From: Allocatelliglobosispora scoriae
GTDB lineage: Bacteria; Actinomycetota; Actinomycetes; Mycobacteriales; Micromonosporaceae
Assembly: GCF_014204945.1 (NCBI RefSeq)
Contig: NZ_JACHMN010000003.1
Location: 1,178,001 to 1,242,000, forward strand
DNA: 64,000 nucleotides
Reading direction: 5' to 3'
Of this stretch, positions 43,482 through 52,740 are shown piece by piece. The notes below the pieces were generated by a model. That model worked only from the letters and a program-made list of their open reading frames with translations, did no database searches and was not told the DNA's origin. Numbering within the stretch: the stretch's first letter is position 1; each line of letters begins with the position of its first letter. The position numbers and the translations under genes are program-made.

Positions 43482-44027
43482 GTGACAGCAGTGGCAGAGT
43501 CGGGCGTGGCGGTCGCGGTGCGACCCATCCTCGAGGGCATGGCCGATCTGGAGCAGGTCAATCCGATCAGCGTGCTCGCGGGCGCGGTTCTGGACCTGGA
43601 TTCGCGATCGATGGCGGCCGCCTACCCGGGCGGCGTCGAGAAGCAGGTCGGCAACCTGGCGATCGCGTCCAACGACATGCGGCGGACGCTCGTCGAGCAC
43701 GGCGAGAGGATCGATTACCTGGGGAGAAAGGTAGCTGATCAGGGGACGCGAGTGTCCAACCTGGAGACCGCTGTCGCGGGCCTGTCCGGCAAGGTCAGCA
43801 GTCTGGAGACCAAGGTAGACAGCCTGGAGACCAAGGTCGGCAGCCTGGAGACCAAGGTCGACGGCGTCTGCGACCGGATGGACACGCTCGAGGGCAGGTT
43901 CGATGAGTTCGAGCGGAAGGTCGATCTCCGGTTCGAGCGGTTCGAAAAGCTGATGGCCGCGGGATTTGAGCGGCTCGCCACGCAGATCGGCGAGCGCGAG
44001 GTCTCGGGCAGGCAGCGCCGCCGCTGA
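43482..44027 (+). CDS. Coiled-coil protein with tandem heptad repeats
   Basis: Not recognised. The 181-residue protein has a short N-terminal region (1-75) and then a long predicted coiled coil (about 75-165) with seven-residue repeats, including LETKVDS, LETKVGS and LETKVDG. The C-terminus is basic (GRQRRR). No signal or TM helix is present. GTG 43482 follows AAGGAG at good spacing; the frame also runs up to 43431. The repeats resemble those of phage tail-fibre and cytoskeletal proteins, but no phage genes are nearby. Confidence 0.7.
   Translation: MTAVAESGVAVAVRPILEGMADLEQVNPISVLAGAVLDLDSRSMAAAYPGGVEKQVGNLAIASNDMRRTLVEHGERIDYLGRKVADQGTRVSNLETAVAGLSGKVSSLETKVDSLETKVGSLETKVDGVCDRMDTLEGRFDEFERKVDLRFERFEKLMAAGFERLATQIGEREVSGRQRRR
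43803..43865 (+). repeat. Three 21-bp tandem repeats
   Basis: CTGGAGACCAAGGT recurs at 43803, 43824 and 43845, a 21-bp period equal to one coiled-coil heptad. Near identity at the DNA level suggests recent slippage. Confidence 0.85.
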
Positions 44028-44035
44028 CCGGACGC

Positions 44036-44108
44036 GATCGCGCTGTCTCCGGCGAACGACCCTCTCCGCTCAGGTGCGAGAGGGTCGTTCACCGGAGACA
44101 GCGCGATC
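44036..44108. repeat. 31-bp inverted repeat with one mismatch
   Basis: Arms 44036-44066 and 44078-44108 pair at 30 of 31 positions, loop 11 nt. It lies 8 nt after the coiled-coil gene and before the DinB gene, which runs in the same direction. The GAACGACCC core is shared with 9675-9752. Confidence 0.9.
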
Positions 44109-44145
44109 AGGGCGGAGTGTCGGTGCCCACGGGCATGATGCGCGG

Positions 44146-44652
44146 GTGACCATCGACAGCCGCATCAACCCCCCGCAGACCGGCGACGAGCGCGCGATGC
44201 TCGTCGCGTTCCTGGACTACCAGCGGGCCACGCTGGAGCTGAAATGCGCCGGACTCACCGACGACCAGCTCCGCGAGCTGAGCACCCCGCCGTCGCAGAT
44301 CTCGCTGCTCGGCCTGCTGCGGCACATGGCCGACGTGGAGACCTGGTGGTTCGGCATCCGCTTCGCCAAGCTGGACCTGCCGTCGATCTTCGATCCACTG
44401 GAGGTCAACGCCGATTTCGAGGAGCTCGACTCCATGCCGCCCGCCGAGGTGCTGGCGGTCTTCCGGGCCAACTGTGCGCGTTCCCGCGAGATCGTCGCAG
44501 CGGCGGCATCTCTCGAGGACCTCGGCATGCGCGGTGACGGCAGCCCGGCGAGCCTGCGCTGGATCATCCTGCACATGATCGAGGAATATGCCCGCCACAA
44601 CGGCCATGCCGACCTCGTGCGGGAGCGCGTCGACGGCGCCACCGGCGCGTAG
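44146..44652 (+). CDS. DinB/DUF664 family protein
   Basis: Four-helix-bundle metalloprotein of the DinB superfamily; relatives use mycothiol or bacillithiol as a thiol cofactor. The 168-residue protein has the candidate metal ligands H (LLRHMADVETWW) and the pair in HMIEEYARHNGHADLVRE, which is the DUF664 signature. GTG 44146 is preceded by CATGAT 6 nt upstream, an imperfect -10. Substrate unknown. Confidence 0.85.
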   Translation: MTIDSRINPPQTGDERAMLVAFLDYQRATLELKCAGLTDDQLRELSTPPSQISLLGLLRHMADVETWWFGIRFAKLDLPSIFDPLEVNADFEELDSMPPAEVLAVFRANCARSREIVAAAASLEDLGMRGDGSPASLRWIILHMIEEYARHNGHADLVRERVDGATGA

Positions 44653-44729
44653 TACCTGAGTATCCGGCCGAGCCCGCGTGAGTAGGTCAGCTCTGCCGCC
44701 GCACCGCATCGGCCGAGGACGATACGGGC

Positions 44730-45701
44730 ATGCCACTGGGTAAGGAAGAAGAAGCCGCGCTGCAGCGGCTCGTCACAGAGGGTCAGCTGACCGTGGAACA
44801 GGCCGGCGCCGTCCGGCATGCCTTCGCCGCCGCACCGGTCAAGCAGTTCGGCTGGCTGGCCGAAGCGGGTGGCTATGCCGGAGGCGCCCTGATGGCCGTC
44901 GGTGCGCTGCTGCTCCTGGGCACCGCCTGGGACGACCTGGGGCACCTCGCCAAGGTCGCCATCCTGGTGGGCGTCGCCGCCGTCATGGCGGTCGCGGCCG
45001 TCGCCTTCGCCGGAGCAGCGGGCCTGCGCGCGACGACCGGAGCGCGGGGCCGGGCCGCGAGCGGGCTGCTGGCCCTGGTGTCCGTCCCGCTCGCAGCCGC
45101 GGTGCTGGTCGCGGCAGATTCTCAGGTCGATGTGCACCAGCCGACCTACGCGATGCTGGCCGGGCTGGGCGCGTCGATCGTCGCCCTGCTGGTGCGGTCC
45201 AGCCCGTTCAGCGTCGTCTGCGCCGGGCTGTGGAGCGCCGCCGCGGTCAGCGTCACGATGGTCGACCTGGCTGGTGCCGAAGCACTCGGCACCGGACTCG
45301 CGCTCGTCGCGGCCGGGGCGGTCTGGATCGTGCTCAGCTTCGCCTCGCTGATCACCCCGCGACCGCTGGGACTGCTCGTCGGCGGCGCGCTCGCCATCGT
45401 CGGTGGGCAGGCGCCGCTGTTCGGTTCCGCTCCCAACATCTGGGGGTACGGGTTGACGGCCGCGACGGCAGCCGCCTGCTTCCTGCTCTACCGCAGCACC
45501 CGGGCGACGGTGATGCTGTTCGGCGCGGTCCTCGGGGTCACCCTCGCCGTACCGGAGCTGGTCTATGACGTCACCGACGGCGGGCTGAGCCCGGCCGTCA
45601 TCGTCCTGATCACCGGCGTGGTGCTGGTCCTGGCGAGCCTGCTGGCACTGCGACTGCGGTCCACGGCGCCGGTCCCGGAGGAGGCCGGCACCGCTCCGTG
45701 A
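44730..45701 (+). CDS. DUF2157-like polytopic membrane protein
   Basis: The 323-residue protein starts with a soluble stretch of about 40 residues (LQRLVTEGQLTVEQAGAVRH, typical of DUF2157) and then has about nine or ten hydrophobic segments. No enzymatic motif was seen. Function unknown. A strong hairpin separates it from the convergent GH5 gene. Confidence 0.7.
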   Translation: MPLGKEEEAALQRLVTEGQLTVEQAGAVRHAFAAAPVKQFGWLAEAGGYAGGALMAVGALLLLGTAWDDLGHLAKVAILVGVAAVMAVAAVAFAGAAGLRATTGARGRAASGLLALVSVPLAAAVLVAADSQVDVHQPTYAMLAGLGASIVALLVRSSPFSVVCAGLWSAAAVSVTMVDLAGAEALGTGLALVAAGAVWIVLSFASLITPRPLGLLVGGALAIVGGQAPLFGSAPNIWGYGLTAATAAACFLLYRSTRATVMLFGAVLGVTLAVPELVYDVTDGGLSPAVIVLITGVVLVLASLLALRLRSTAPVPEEAGTAP

Positions 45702-45704
45702 CGG

Positions 45705-45737
45705 CGACGGCCGCCGTGGACTCCACGGCGGCCGTCG
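45705..45737. terminator. Bidirectional terminator, DUF2157 / GH5
   Basis: 16-bp inverted repeat (45705-45720 with 45722-45737) around a single base, giving a stem of about 14 bp, between convergent stops. Confidence 0.8.
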
Positions 45738-45749
45738 TTCGGCGGGGTG

Positions 45750-47666
45750 TTACGGGGTCGTGCAGGTGTAGCCGGTCGGCAGGCTCGTGTCGCCGTTGGG
45801 GCGGCTCGCCTGCAGGCCGAAGGAGGTCGACGCCCCCGGTGCCAGCGTGCCGTTCCAGGAGATGCTCTTGGCGGTGACGACCTGTCCGCTGGTGGTGAAG
45901 GTCGCGTTCCAGGAGCCGGTCAGGGCGTGACCCGCCGGGAGCGTGACGGTGACGGTCCAGCTCGTGATGGTGGCGGTGCCGGTGTTGGTGACGGTCACCG
46001 GCTGCAGCACGTAGCCGTTGCTCCAGGTGCTCTGCGCGGTGCCGGTCGCAGTGCAGCCGCCACCGCCGCCGCCCGAGGAGGTCATCACGCTGAGCGTGCT
46101 GGAGACCGCCGATAGGTTGCCCGCGGCGTCCTTGGCCCGGACCTGGTAGCGGTAGGTGGTCGACGCCGTCAGGCCGGTGTTGGTGAACGATGTCGTGGTC
46201 GAGGAACCGACCACGGCGAAGGAGCCGCCGCTGGCACCGGGGGCGCGCAGGATGTCGTATCCGGTGACGCCGACGTTGTCGGTCGAGGCGGTCCAGCCCA
46301 GCGTGGTGCTGGTGCTCGTGGTGCCGGAGGTCGTGAGGCCCGTCGGCGCGCTCGGCGCAGTCGTGTCGCCGCCACCGCTGGACGTGGTGACGGTGACCGT
46401 GCTGGAGACCGCCGAGACGTTGCCCGCGGCGTCCTTGGCCCGGACCTGGTAGCGGTACGCCGTCGCCGCCGTCAGGCCGGTGTTGGTGAACGACGTGGTG
46501 GTCGAGGAACCGACCACGGCGAAGGAGCCGCCGGAGGTGCCCGGGGCGCGCAGGATGTCGTATCCGGTGACGCCGACGTTGTCGGTGGAGGCGGTCCAGC
46601 CCAGCGTGGTGCTGGTGCTCGTGGTGCCCGACGCGGCGAGGCCCGACGGCGTGCTCGGCGGGGTGGTGTCGGGGGTGGTGCCGCCATAGATCGTGGCCTG
46701 GGTGGAGGTGGTGCTCAGGCCGTTGGCGCCGGTGATGTATCGGTTGCCCCACGAGCTGCGCTGCGCCGGGTTGAAGCTCGTCACGAGGTCGAGGTACTCG
46801 ACCCCGCCGCCGTTGCCGCTCCACGACCAGGCCATGTTGCCGATCCCGGCGGCCTGGGTCGCCGAGAGGATCGTGTCCTCGTCGGGGTTGCCGTCGGAGT
46901 GCATGTCGCCGAACTCGCAGACGCACAGCGCCAGGTTGCGGCTGGTGAAGGAGCTGATGTAGGCGGTGACCTCGGCCGCGGTGTCGAAGACGCCGTACAT
47001 GTGGATGCTGAAGATGGTGTTGCCGGTGGTGTCCGCCGCGAGCACGCTCGGTGCGGTGTCACGCATGGTGAAACCCCAGTCCTGGCCCCAGTTCGGCGCG
47101 TCCACCATGATCGTGTGCTGGAAACCCGCGGTACGCAGGCGCTGGATCGCGCTCGACGTGGCGCTGGTCCAGTTGGGGGTGACGGCGTTGTTGCCGAACG
47201 GCTCGTTGCCGATGTTGAGGATGACGTAGTTCTCCTGGCCGGTCAGCGCGCTCTGGATGCTGATCCAGTAGTTCACCGCCGTGTCCAGCGAGACGGAGCC
47301 GCTCTGTTCGCCGAAGCCGGTCGTGTCGTGGTTCTCCAGTACGCAGATCAGCTTGTTGGCCTTGCACAGGCTGATCACGTTGCTGACGTCGGCGGCGGTG
47401 TTGGCGGTCCAACGGCCACCGCTGAGCACCACGCGGACGGCATTGGCCCCGGCCGCCTTGATGTCGGCGAAGGAGTTGGTCTGGCTCGGGTACCACGTGT
47501 GGGCGTGGTTGATCCCCCGCAGCTTCAGCGGTGTGCCATTGGCCTCGACCAGCTTTCCGTTGGTGACGCGGATGCCGACTGCGGCGTGCGCGGGCTCGGC
47601 GAACAGGAGCATGGACATGATGAGTGTGACCACCGCGGTGGCGGCGATCGCGATGCGTTGTTTCAT
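45750..47666 (-). CDS. Secreted GH5 glycanase (probable beta-mannanase) with two FnIII domains and CBM2
   Basis: Extracellular polysaccharide-degrading enzyme. The 638-residue protein has a signal peptide (cleavage after AHA, residue 28), a GH5 domain (about 30-325) with acid/base E155 (NIGNEPFG) and nucleophile E251 (CVCEFGDMH), two fibronectin type III domains (336-428 and 437-529), and a C-terminal family 2 carbohydrate-binding module (538-638, Cys538 with the late Cys in GYTC). GINHAHTWYPSQTNSF is typical of the GH5_8 mannanases, so mannan is the likeliest substrate and cellulose less likely. Promoter and a LacI-type dyad lie upstream. Confidence 0.93.
   Translation of the reverse strand: MKQRIAIAATAVVTLIMSMLLFAEPAHAAVGIRVTNGKLVEANGTPLKLRGINHAHTWYPSQTNSFADIKAAGANAVRVVLSGGRWTANTAADVSNVISLCKANKLICVLENHDTTGFGEQSGSVSLDTAVNYWISIQSALTGQENYVILNIGNEPFGNNAVTPNWTSATSSAIQRLRTAGFQHTIMVDAPNWGQDWGFTMRDTAPSVLAADTTGNTIFSIHMYGVFDTAAEVTAYISSFTSRNLALCVCEFGDMHSDGNPDEDTILSATQAAGIGNMAWSWSGNGGGVEYLDLVTSFNPAQRSSWGNRYITGANGLSTTSTQATIYGGTTPDTTPPSTPSGLAASGTTSTSTTLGWTASTDNVGVTGYDILRAPGTSGGSFAVVGSSTTTSFTNTGLTAATAYRYQVRAKDAAGNVSAVSSTVTVTTSSGGGDTTAPSAPTGLTTSGTTSTSTTLGWTASTDNVGVTGYDILRAPGASGGSFAVVGSSTTTSFTNTGLTASTTYRYQVRAKDAAGNLSAVSSTLSVMTSSGGGGGGCTATGTAQSTWSNGYVLQPVTVTNTGTATITSWTVTVTLPAGHALTGSWNATFTTSGQVVTAKSISWNGTLAPGASTSFGLQASRPNGDTSLPTGYTCTTP
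46080..46661 (-). repeat. Tandem duplicated FnIII-coding units
   Basis: Two 279-bp units (46383-46661 and 46080-46358, period 303 bp) encode FnIII domains about 87 % identical by eye, with the run from GTTSTSTT through TSFTNTGL almost unchanged. Recent internal duplication. Confidence 0.85.
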
Positions 47667-47755
47667 TTCCTACCTCGGACAAGAGCCCCGGTGAAGGGGG
47701 ACACCAAGGGGCGTAACAGATGTGCGCCCCGATGACCGTGCTCAAGCCCGTCCCG

Positions 47756-47784
47756 GCGATAGCCTAAGCGATGACGTTCATCAA
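47756..47784 (-). promoter_or_regulatory. Promoter of the GH5 gene
   Basis: On the minus strand TTGATG (47784-47779), 17-nt spacer, TATCGC (47761-47756). Transcription would start near 47749, leaving an 83-nt leader with a GGGGCG/CGCCCC hairpin (47708-47730). Confidence 0.5.
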
Positions 47785-47801
47785 CACAACCGGTTAAGTT
47801 G
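47782..47801. promoter_or_regulatory. LacI-type dyad upstream of GH5
   Basis: CAAC-N2-AACCGGTT-N2-GTTG, centred on CG as in LacI-family operators for sugar use. It overlaps the upstream edge of the proposed -35. No LacI gene is in the window. Confidence 0.4.
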
Positions 47802-47887
47802 AGGTCCGCGAAGTGCCCGCCGTTCGCAGACGCCGCCCGACTAATCCGCCAATGCCGCGCGGGGCGAATCAGGGTTTACTTACTGGC

Positions 47888-48364
47888 GTGAGTTGGTCGA
47901 TCCTTGCCACCCCGCTCCACTCCGTCCAGCCGGACGTCCTCGAGTGGGCGGCGAGCGCGAGCGCCTCTTTCGGCGTACCCGGACAGTTGCCGCCGCCGCA
48001 CCCCCTGCCGGTGGTGGCGGAGGTTTTGACCGCCTTCCGCAAGGCCGGGTGCCACGGCACGCCCTGGTTCCGGGTCGACGGCCTCGGTGCGGGGTTCGAG
48101 CTCGCCAGCGGCGGCGGGCTGGACCTCGGCGAGGTCACGCTGCAGGCGCCCGACTGGGAGGACCAGGAGGCGCCGCTCACACCCGAGAGCGAGGTGGGCA
48201 GCGTCGGGTTCCGGGACCCGGAGAGCACCGCGGCGCTCTACGCCATCTGCGCGCTCGCCCAGATCGCGGGCGCGATGCTCGTCTTCGACACCGACTGCGA
48301 GCGCGTCATCGTGGTCTGGCCCGGCGACAGCCCGGTCTCGCTCGCCGAGCACTGGCCCTGGTAG
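47888..48364 (+). CDS. Hypothetical protein
   Basis: Not recognised. The 158-residue acidic soluble protein starts VSWSILATPLHSVQPDVLEW and ends LAEHWPW. It has no signal, TM helix or catalytic motif that I can name. GTG 47888 was chosen because the upstream part of the frame is Arg/Pro-rich and unlike the rest; there is no clear ribosome-binding site, so a leaderless start is possible. It is tail to tail with the GNAT gene, 10 nt apart. Confidence 0.6.
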   Translation: MSWSILATPLHSVQPDVLEWAASASASFGVPGQLPPPHPLPVVAEVLTAFRKAGCHGTPWFRVDGLGAGFELASGGGLDLGEVTLQAPDWEDQEAPLTPESEVGSVGFRDPESTAALYAICALAQIAGAMLVFDTDCERVIVVWPGDSPVSLAEHWPW

Positions 48365-48374
48365 AGCGCCTGTC

Positions 48375-49115
48375 TCAGCTGATCCGGATCGAGCTGCGGG
48401 TCAGCTCACCCGCGTAGCCGAGGCGGCGGTAGAACCGCAGCGCGCCGTCGTTGTCGGACATCACGCCGAGCGACGCCATGCCGAACTCCGCGATCAGCCG
48501 CCGGGTCAGCGCCGAGGTGAGCGCCGCGCCGAAGCCGCCGCCCTGCCGGTCCGAGGCGACCGCGATGGCGGAGATGTGCCCGATCATGTCGACGCTGCGG
48601 TCACCCGCGACCGCCACCAGCCTGCCGCCGTGCCGGATGCCGTGCCAGGTCCGGATCCGCGGATCGCCGGGTCGGCTGGTGCTGTGCGGCAGCGCGTCGG
48701 CGATCACCGCGAGGATCTCGTCGTGGTCGGCCTCGGTCAGCGCGACCACGTCCGCCTCGCCGGGGTGCGGCGGCGGTTCGTCGGCGGTCCAGAGGAAATC
48801 CCAGTCGTCCTGCTCCAGGACCGTGAGGGTGGCGGCGAGCTGCGCGCGCGGGCTCCGGGGCAGGTGCATCCACCGGATGCCGTCCAGCAACCCGACATGG
48901 TCGAGCTGGGCGATCAGCATCGCCACCGGCCCGGCCTCGCCGCCGAGGGAGGCGATGATCGGCCCCCAGGGACCGACCGCGCGCCAGACCAGGCCGTCAC
49001 CGGCGCGCCACGCGGTGACCTGACCGCCGCTGGAGGTGAGCAGGGCGTAGGGGTGCCGGTCGGTCGCGTCGAGCAACTCGGCACGGCCGTGGAGGTAAGG
49101 CGTCGGGCCGATCAC
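48375..49115 (-). CDS. GNAT family N-acetyltransferase
   Basis: Acetyl-CoA-dependent acyltransferase of unknown substrate. The 246-residue protein has a variable N-terminal half and a C-terminal GNAT domain with the acetyl-CoA loop AVASDRQGGGFGAALTSAL (Q/RxxGxG/A) and MSDNDGALRFYRRLGY. Start at GTG 49115 is supported by TACCGT 7 nt upstream on the minus strand. It is divergent from the acVLRF1 gene and shares its -10 region. Confidence 0.87.
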   Translation of the reverse strand: MIGPTPYLHGRAELLDATDRHPYALLTSSGGQVTAWRAGDGLVWRAVGPWGPIIASLGGEAGPVAMLIAQLDHVGLLDGIRWMHLPRSPRAQLAATLTVLEQDDWDFLWTADEPPPHPGEADVVALTEADHDEILAVIADALPHSTSRPGDPRIRTWHGIRHGGRLVAVAGDRSVDMIGHISAIAVASDRQGGGFGAALTSALTRRLIAEFGMASLGVMSDNDGALRFYRRLGYAGELTRSSIRIS

Positions 49116-49122
49116 GGGGAAA

Positions 49123-49132
49123 ACGGTACCGT
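49123..49132. promoter_or_regulatory. Shared mirror-image -10 for two leaderless genes
   Basis: ACGGTACCGT is a perfect palindrome containing TACCGT on both strands. On the + strand it ends 7 nt before GTG 49140; on the - strand it ends 7 nt before GTG 49115. Both genes would start transcription at their start codons. Confidence 0.55.
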
Positions 49133-49139
49133 GGGGCCC

Positions 49140-49784
49140 GTGAGCGGACGATCGGGCGCCAGGCCCGCGGCGGGTGGTGGCCGGTGGGTCGATGTCGACC
49201 CGCCCCGGTTGACCCGCTGGCTGGACGGGTTCGTGCAGCGGCACGGCTCGCCCGAGACCGAGTCCGGGCTGGTGATCACGGGTGCCGACGGCGTCACCGC
49301 CGAGCTGACACCGCCGCCGGGGGTCGGCCCGGTCGCGACGATCGACGAGCTCATCGCCGCCGCGAAGCTGCCGCACCGGATCGGGCTGCTGCTGGCCCGG
49401 CGGGGTGCGATGGCGGTCGGCGTCGCGTTCGGGGACGAGATCGAGGTCTCCAAGGTGGAGACCTTCTACGTGCAGGGGCGCACGGCGGCGGGCGGCTGGT
49501 CGCAGCAGCGCTACGCCCGGCGCCGGGACAACCAGGCGACCGCGGCGACGGAGAAGGCCGCCGACATCGTGGCCCGGGTGCTGCTGCCGTCGGTGACGAG
49601 GATCACGGCGCTCGTCTGCGGCGGCGACCGCCCGATGATCGACGCCATCCTCGCCGACCGGCGCCTCGCCCCGCTGCTGGAGCACCGCGACGAGCGCTTC
49701 CTGGAGGTGGCCGAGCCGCGCTTCGCCGTGCTCGAGGAGGCGGCCAAGGCCGCCCGCAACACCCGCATCCGCCTGAGCGACTGA
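49140..49784 (+). CDS. acVLRF1 family peptidyl-tRNA hydrolase (Vms1-like release factor)
   Basis: Probable release factor-like hydrolase that frees nascent chains from tRNA on stalled or split ribosomes, by relation to eukaryotic Vms1/ANKZF1. The 214-residue protein is the actinobacterial VLRF1 type: VLRF1 core with GGWSQQRYARRRDNQA near residues 118-133, where the Gln pair is the catalytic GSQQ-like loop. GTG 49140 is 7 nt from the shared -10. A 31-bp hairpin follows. The function in bacteria is inferred from the family. Confidence 0.82.
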   Translation: MSGRSGARPAAGGGRWVDVDPPRLTRWLDGFVQRHGSPETESGLVITGADGVTAELTPPPGVGPVATIDELIAAAKLPHRIGLLLARRGAMAVGVAFGDEIEVSKVETFYVQGRTAAGGWSQQRYARRRDNQATAATEKAADIVARVLLPSVTRITALVCGGDRPMIDAILADRRLAPLLEHRDERFLEVAEPRFAVLEEAAKAARNTRIRLSD

Positions 49785-49785
49785 C

Positions 49786-49861
49786 CCCGGTCCCCGGTTT
49801 GCAGCAAGGCGTGGCCTCCCGACAGGGAATGGCCACGCCTTGCTGCAAACCGGGGACCGGG
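49786..49861. repeat. 31-bp perfect inverted repeat (TTTGCAGCAAGGCGTGGC family)
   Basis: Arms 49786-49816 and 49831-49861 are exact reverse complements, loop 14 nt, filling almost the whole gap between two convergent genes. Its core matches the 23797-23862 hairpin except one base. Confidence 0.93.
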
Positions 49862-49869
49862 ACCGGACC

Positions 49870-50913
49870 TCAGCTGAACGTGTTGCACTGCTTCGGGTCG
49901 CCGGTGGTGTAGCCCTGGCGGAACCACTGCTGGCGCTGCGCGGCACTGCCGTGGGTGAAGCCGTCCTCGTTGATCGAGCCGCCGGCCTTCTTCTGGATCG
50001 TGTCGTCGCCGACCGCCGCCGCCGCGTTGAGCGCCTCGTCGAGGTCCTTGGTGGTGATGTTGGTGAAGAACGGTACGCCGGTGTCGCTCGTCGTCGACGT
50101 CGCCGACTTCGCCCAGACACCGGCGTAGCAGTCGGCCTGCAACTCCATCGCGACCGAGTACCTGTTGGCGTTGCGGGGGTCGCGCTGCTGGGCCCGCCGC
50201 ACCTCCGCCTCGGTGCCGAGCAGGGTCTGCACGTGGTGCCCGTACTCGTGGGCGAGGACATAGGCCTGGGCGAACTGCCCCGGTGCGCCGAAGCGCCGGG
50301 CCAGCTCGTCATAGAAGCTGAGGTCGATGTAGACCCGGTTGTCGCCGGGGCAGTAGAACGGCCCGACACCGGAGGTGGCCGCACCGCAGGCGGTGTTGAC
50401 GGAGCCGCTGAAGTAGCGCGTCGGCACGACCTGGTAGGGCTTGCCGAAGTTCTGCGGCAGCGACTTCTGCCAGTAGGCCTGGATCGAGTTGATGTAGGCG
50501 AGGTTGCGGCAGGCCGGGTCGTCGAAGCGCTTGGGGTTGTCCTTCGAGCAGGTCACGGCGAGCGCGGAGTTGTTGGCGGACGCCTGCGGGGCCGTGCCGC
50601 CGCCGAGCCCGCCCAGGTCGCCGAGGCTGTTGAGCCCGCCGCCGCGCAGCAGGCAGAAGCCGCCGACGCAGCAGATGACGAGGATGAGGACCAGGCCGAG
50701 CTTGCCGCCCTTGCCGCCTTTGAGGAACATCGGCAGCAGGCTGCCGAGGCATCCGAGCGCGGCGCCACCGCCGCCGGGCAGCCCGCCCCCGCCGCCACCG
50801 CCCCCGCCGAGGCCGGGGAACATGCCACCGCCCCCACCTCCGCCGCCGCCACCGGCGCCGCGAAGGTCCTCGACCTGGCTCGGGTCCAGGTCGGCGTTCT
50901 CATTGAGTGACAT
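49870..50913 (-). CDS. Neutral zinc metallopeptidase (YpfJ/KPN_02809 family)
   Basis: Membrane-anchored metalloprotease of unknown target. The 347-residue protein has a very Gly-rich cytoplasmic N-terminus (about 20-55, runs of nine to ten Gly), one TM helix (about 72-90, KLGLVLILVICCVGGFCLL), and an external peptidase domain with HEYGHH (zinc site and catalytic Glu), CPGDNRVYIDLSFY upstream and MELQADCYAGVWA as the third ligand region. ATG 50913 follows AGGAGAGG. The low-complexity GGT/GGC run is prone to slippage. It is divergent from the ABC-F gene. Confidence 0.9.
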   Translation of the reverse strand: MSLNENADLDPSQVEDLRGAGGGGGGGGGGMFPGLGGGGGGGGGLPGGGGAALGCLGSLLPMFLKGGKGGKLGLVLILVICCVGGFCLLRGGGLNSLGDLGGLGGGTAPQASANNSALAVTCSKDNPKRFDDPACRNLAYINSIQAYWQKSLPQNFGKPYQVVPTRYFSGSVNTACGAATSGVGPFYCPGDNRVYIDLSFYDELARRFGAPGQFAQAYVLAHEYGHHVQTLLGTEAEVRRAQQRDPRNANRYSVAMELQADCYAGVWAKSATSTTSDTGVPFFTNITTKDLDEALNAAAAVGDDTIQKKAGGSINEDGFTHGSAAQRQQWFRQGYTTGDPKQCNTFS

Positions 50914-51040
50914 GGGGCCTCTCCTGCGCCGGTGATCAGCAGAACCACAGCGTAAGCCCCACCCGCCGCAGGGGATGACAAATCGGGTAGCGTTGCTCAC
51001 GTTGATCATGCTGGGTTGAAAATCAGTACGGCGCGCCAAG

Positions 51041-51046
51041 TACGCT
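51041..51046 (+). promoter_or_regulatory. -10 box of the ABC-F gene
   Basis: TACGCT, with TTGAAA (51016-51021) 19 nt upstream as -35. Transcription would begin about 3 nt before the ATG. Confidence 0.45.
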
Positions 51047-51055
51047 AGTTGCATC

Positions 51056-52648
<1,593 letters not shown>

Positions 52649-52661
52649 GTCGGCACTCCAC

Positions 52662-52694
52662 GATCGCCGCAACTCGTGAAGAGTTGCGGCGATC
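52662..52694. terminator. Hairpin ABC-F / TetR (GATCGCCGCAACTC family)
   Basis: Perfect 14-bp stem GATCGCCGCAACTC / GAGTTGCGGCGATC with loop GTGAA, between convergent genes. The same arms occur at 53722. Confidence 0.85.
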
Positions 52695-52740
52695 TTCGTT
52701 GCGGCGATCGCCGGTCGCGGCGAGCTCGGGGCGGCCGTCG

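Noticed and set aside
43482-44108. Possible prophage tail-fibre gene
   Set aside because: Heptad repeats alone are weak evidence, and there are no integrase, capsid, terminase or lysis genes nearby.
46080-46661. Possible CRISPR or mobile repeat
   Set aside because: The repeat units are in frame and encode FnIII domains; no short repeat-spacer pattern exists.
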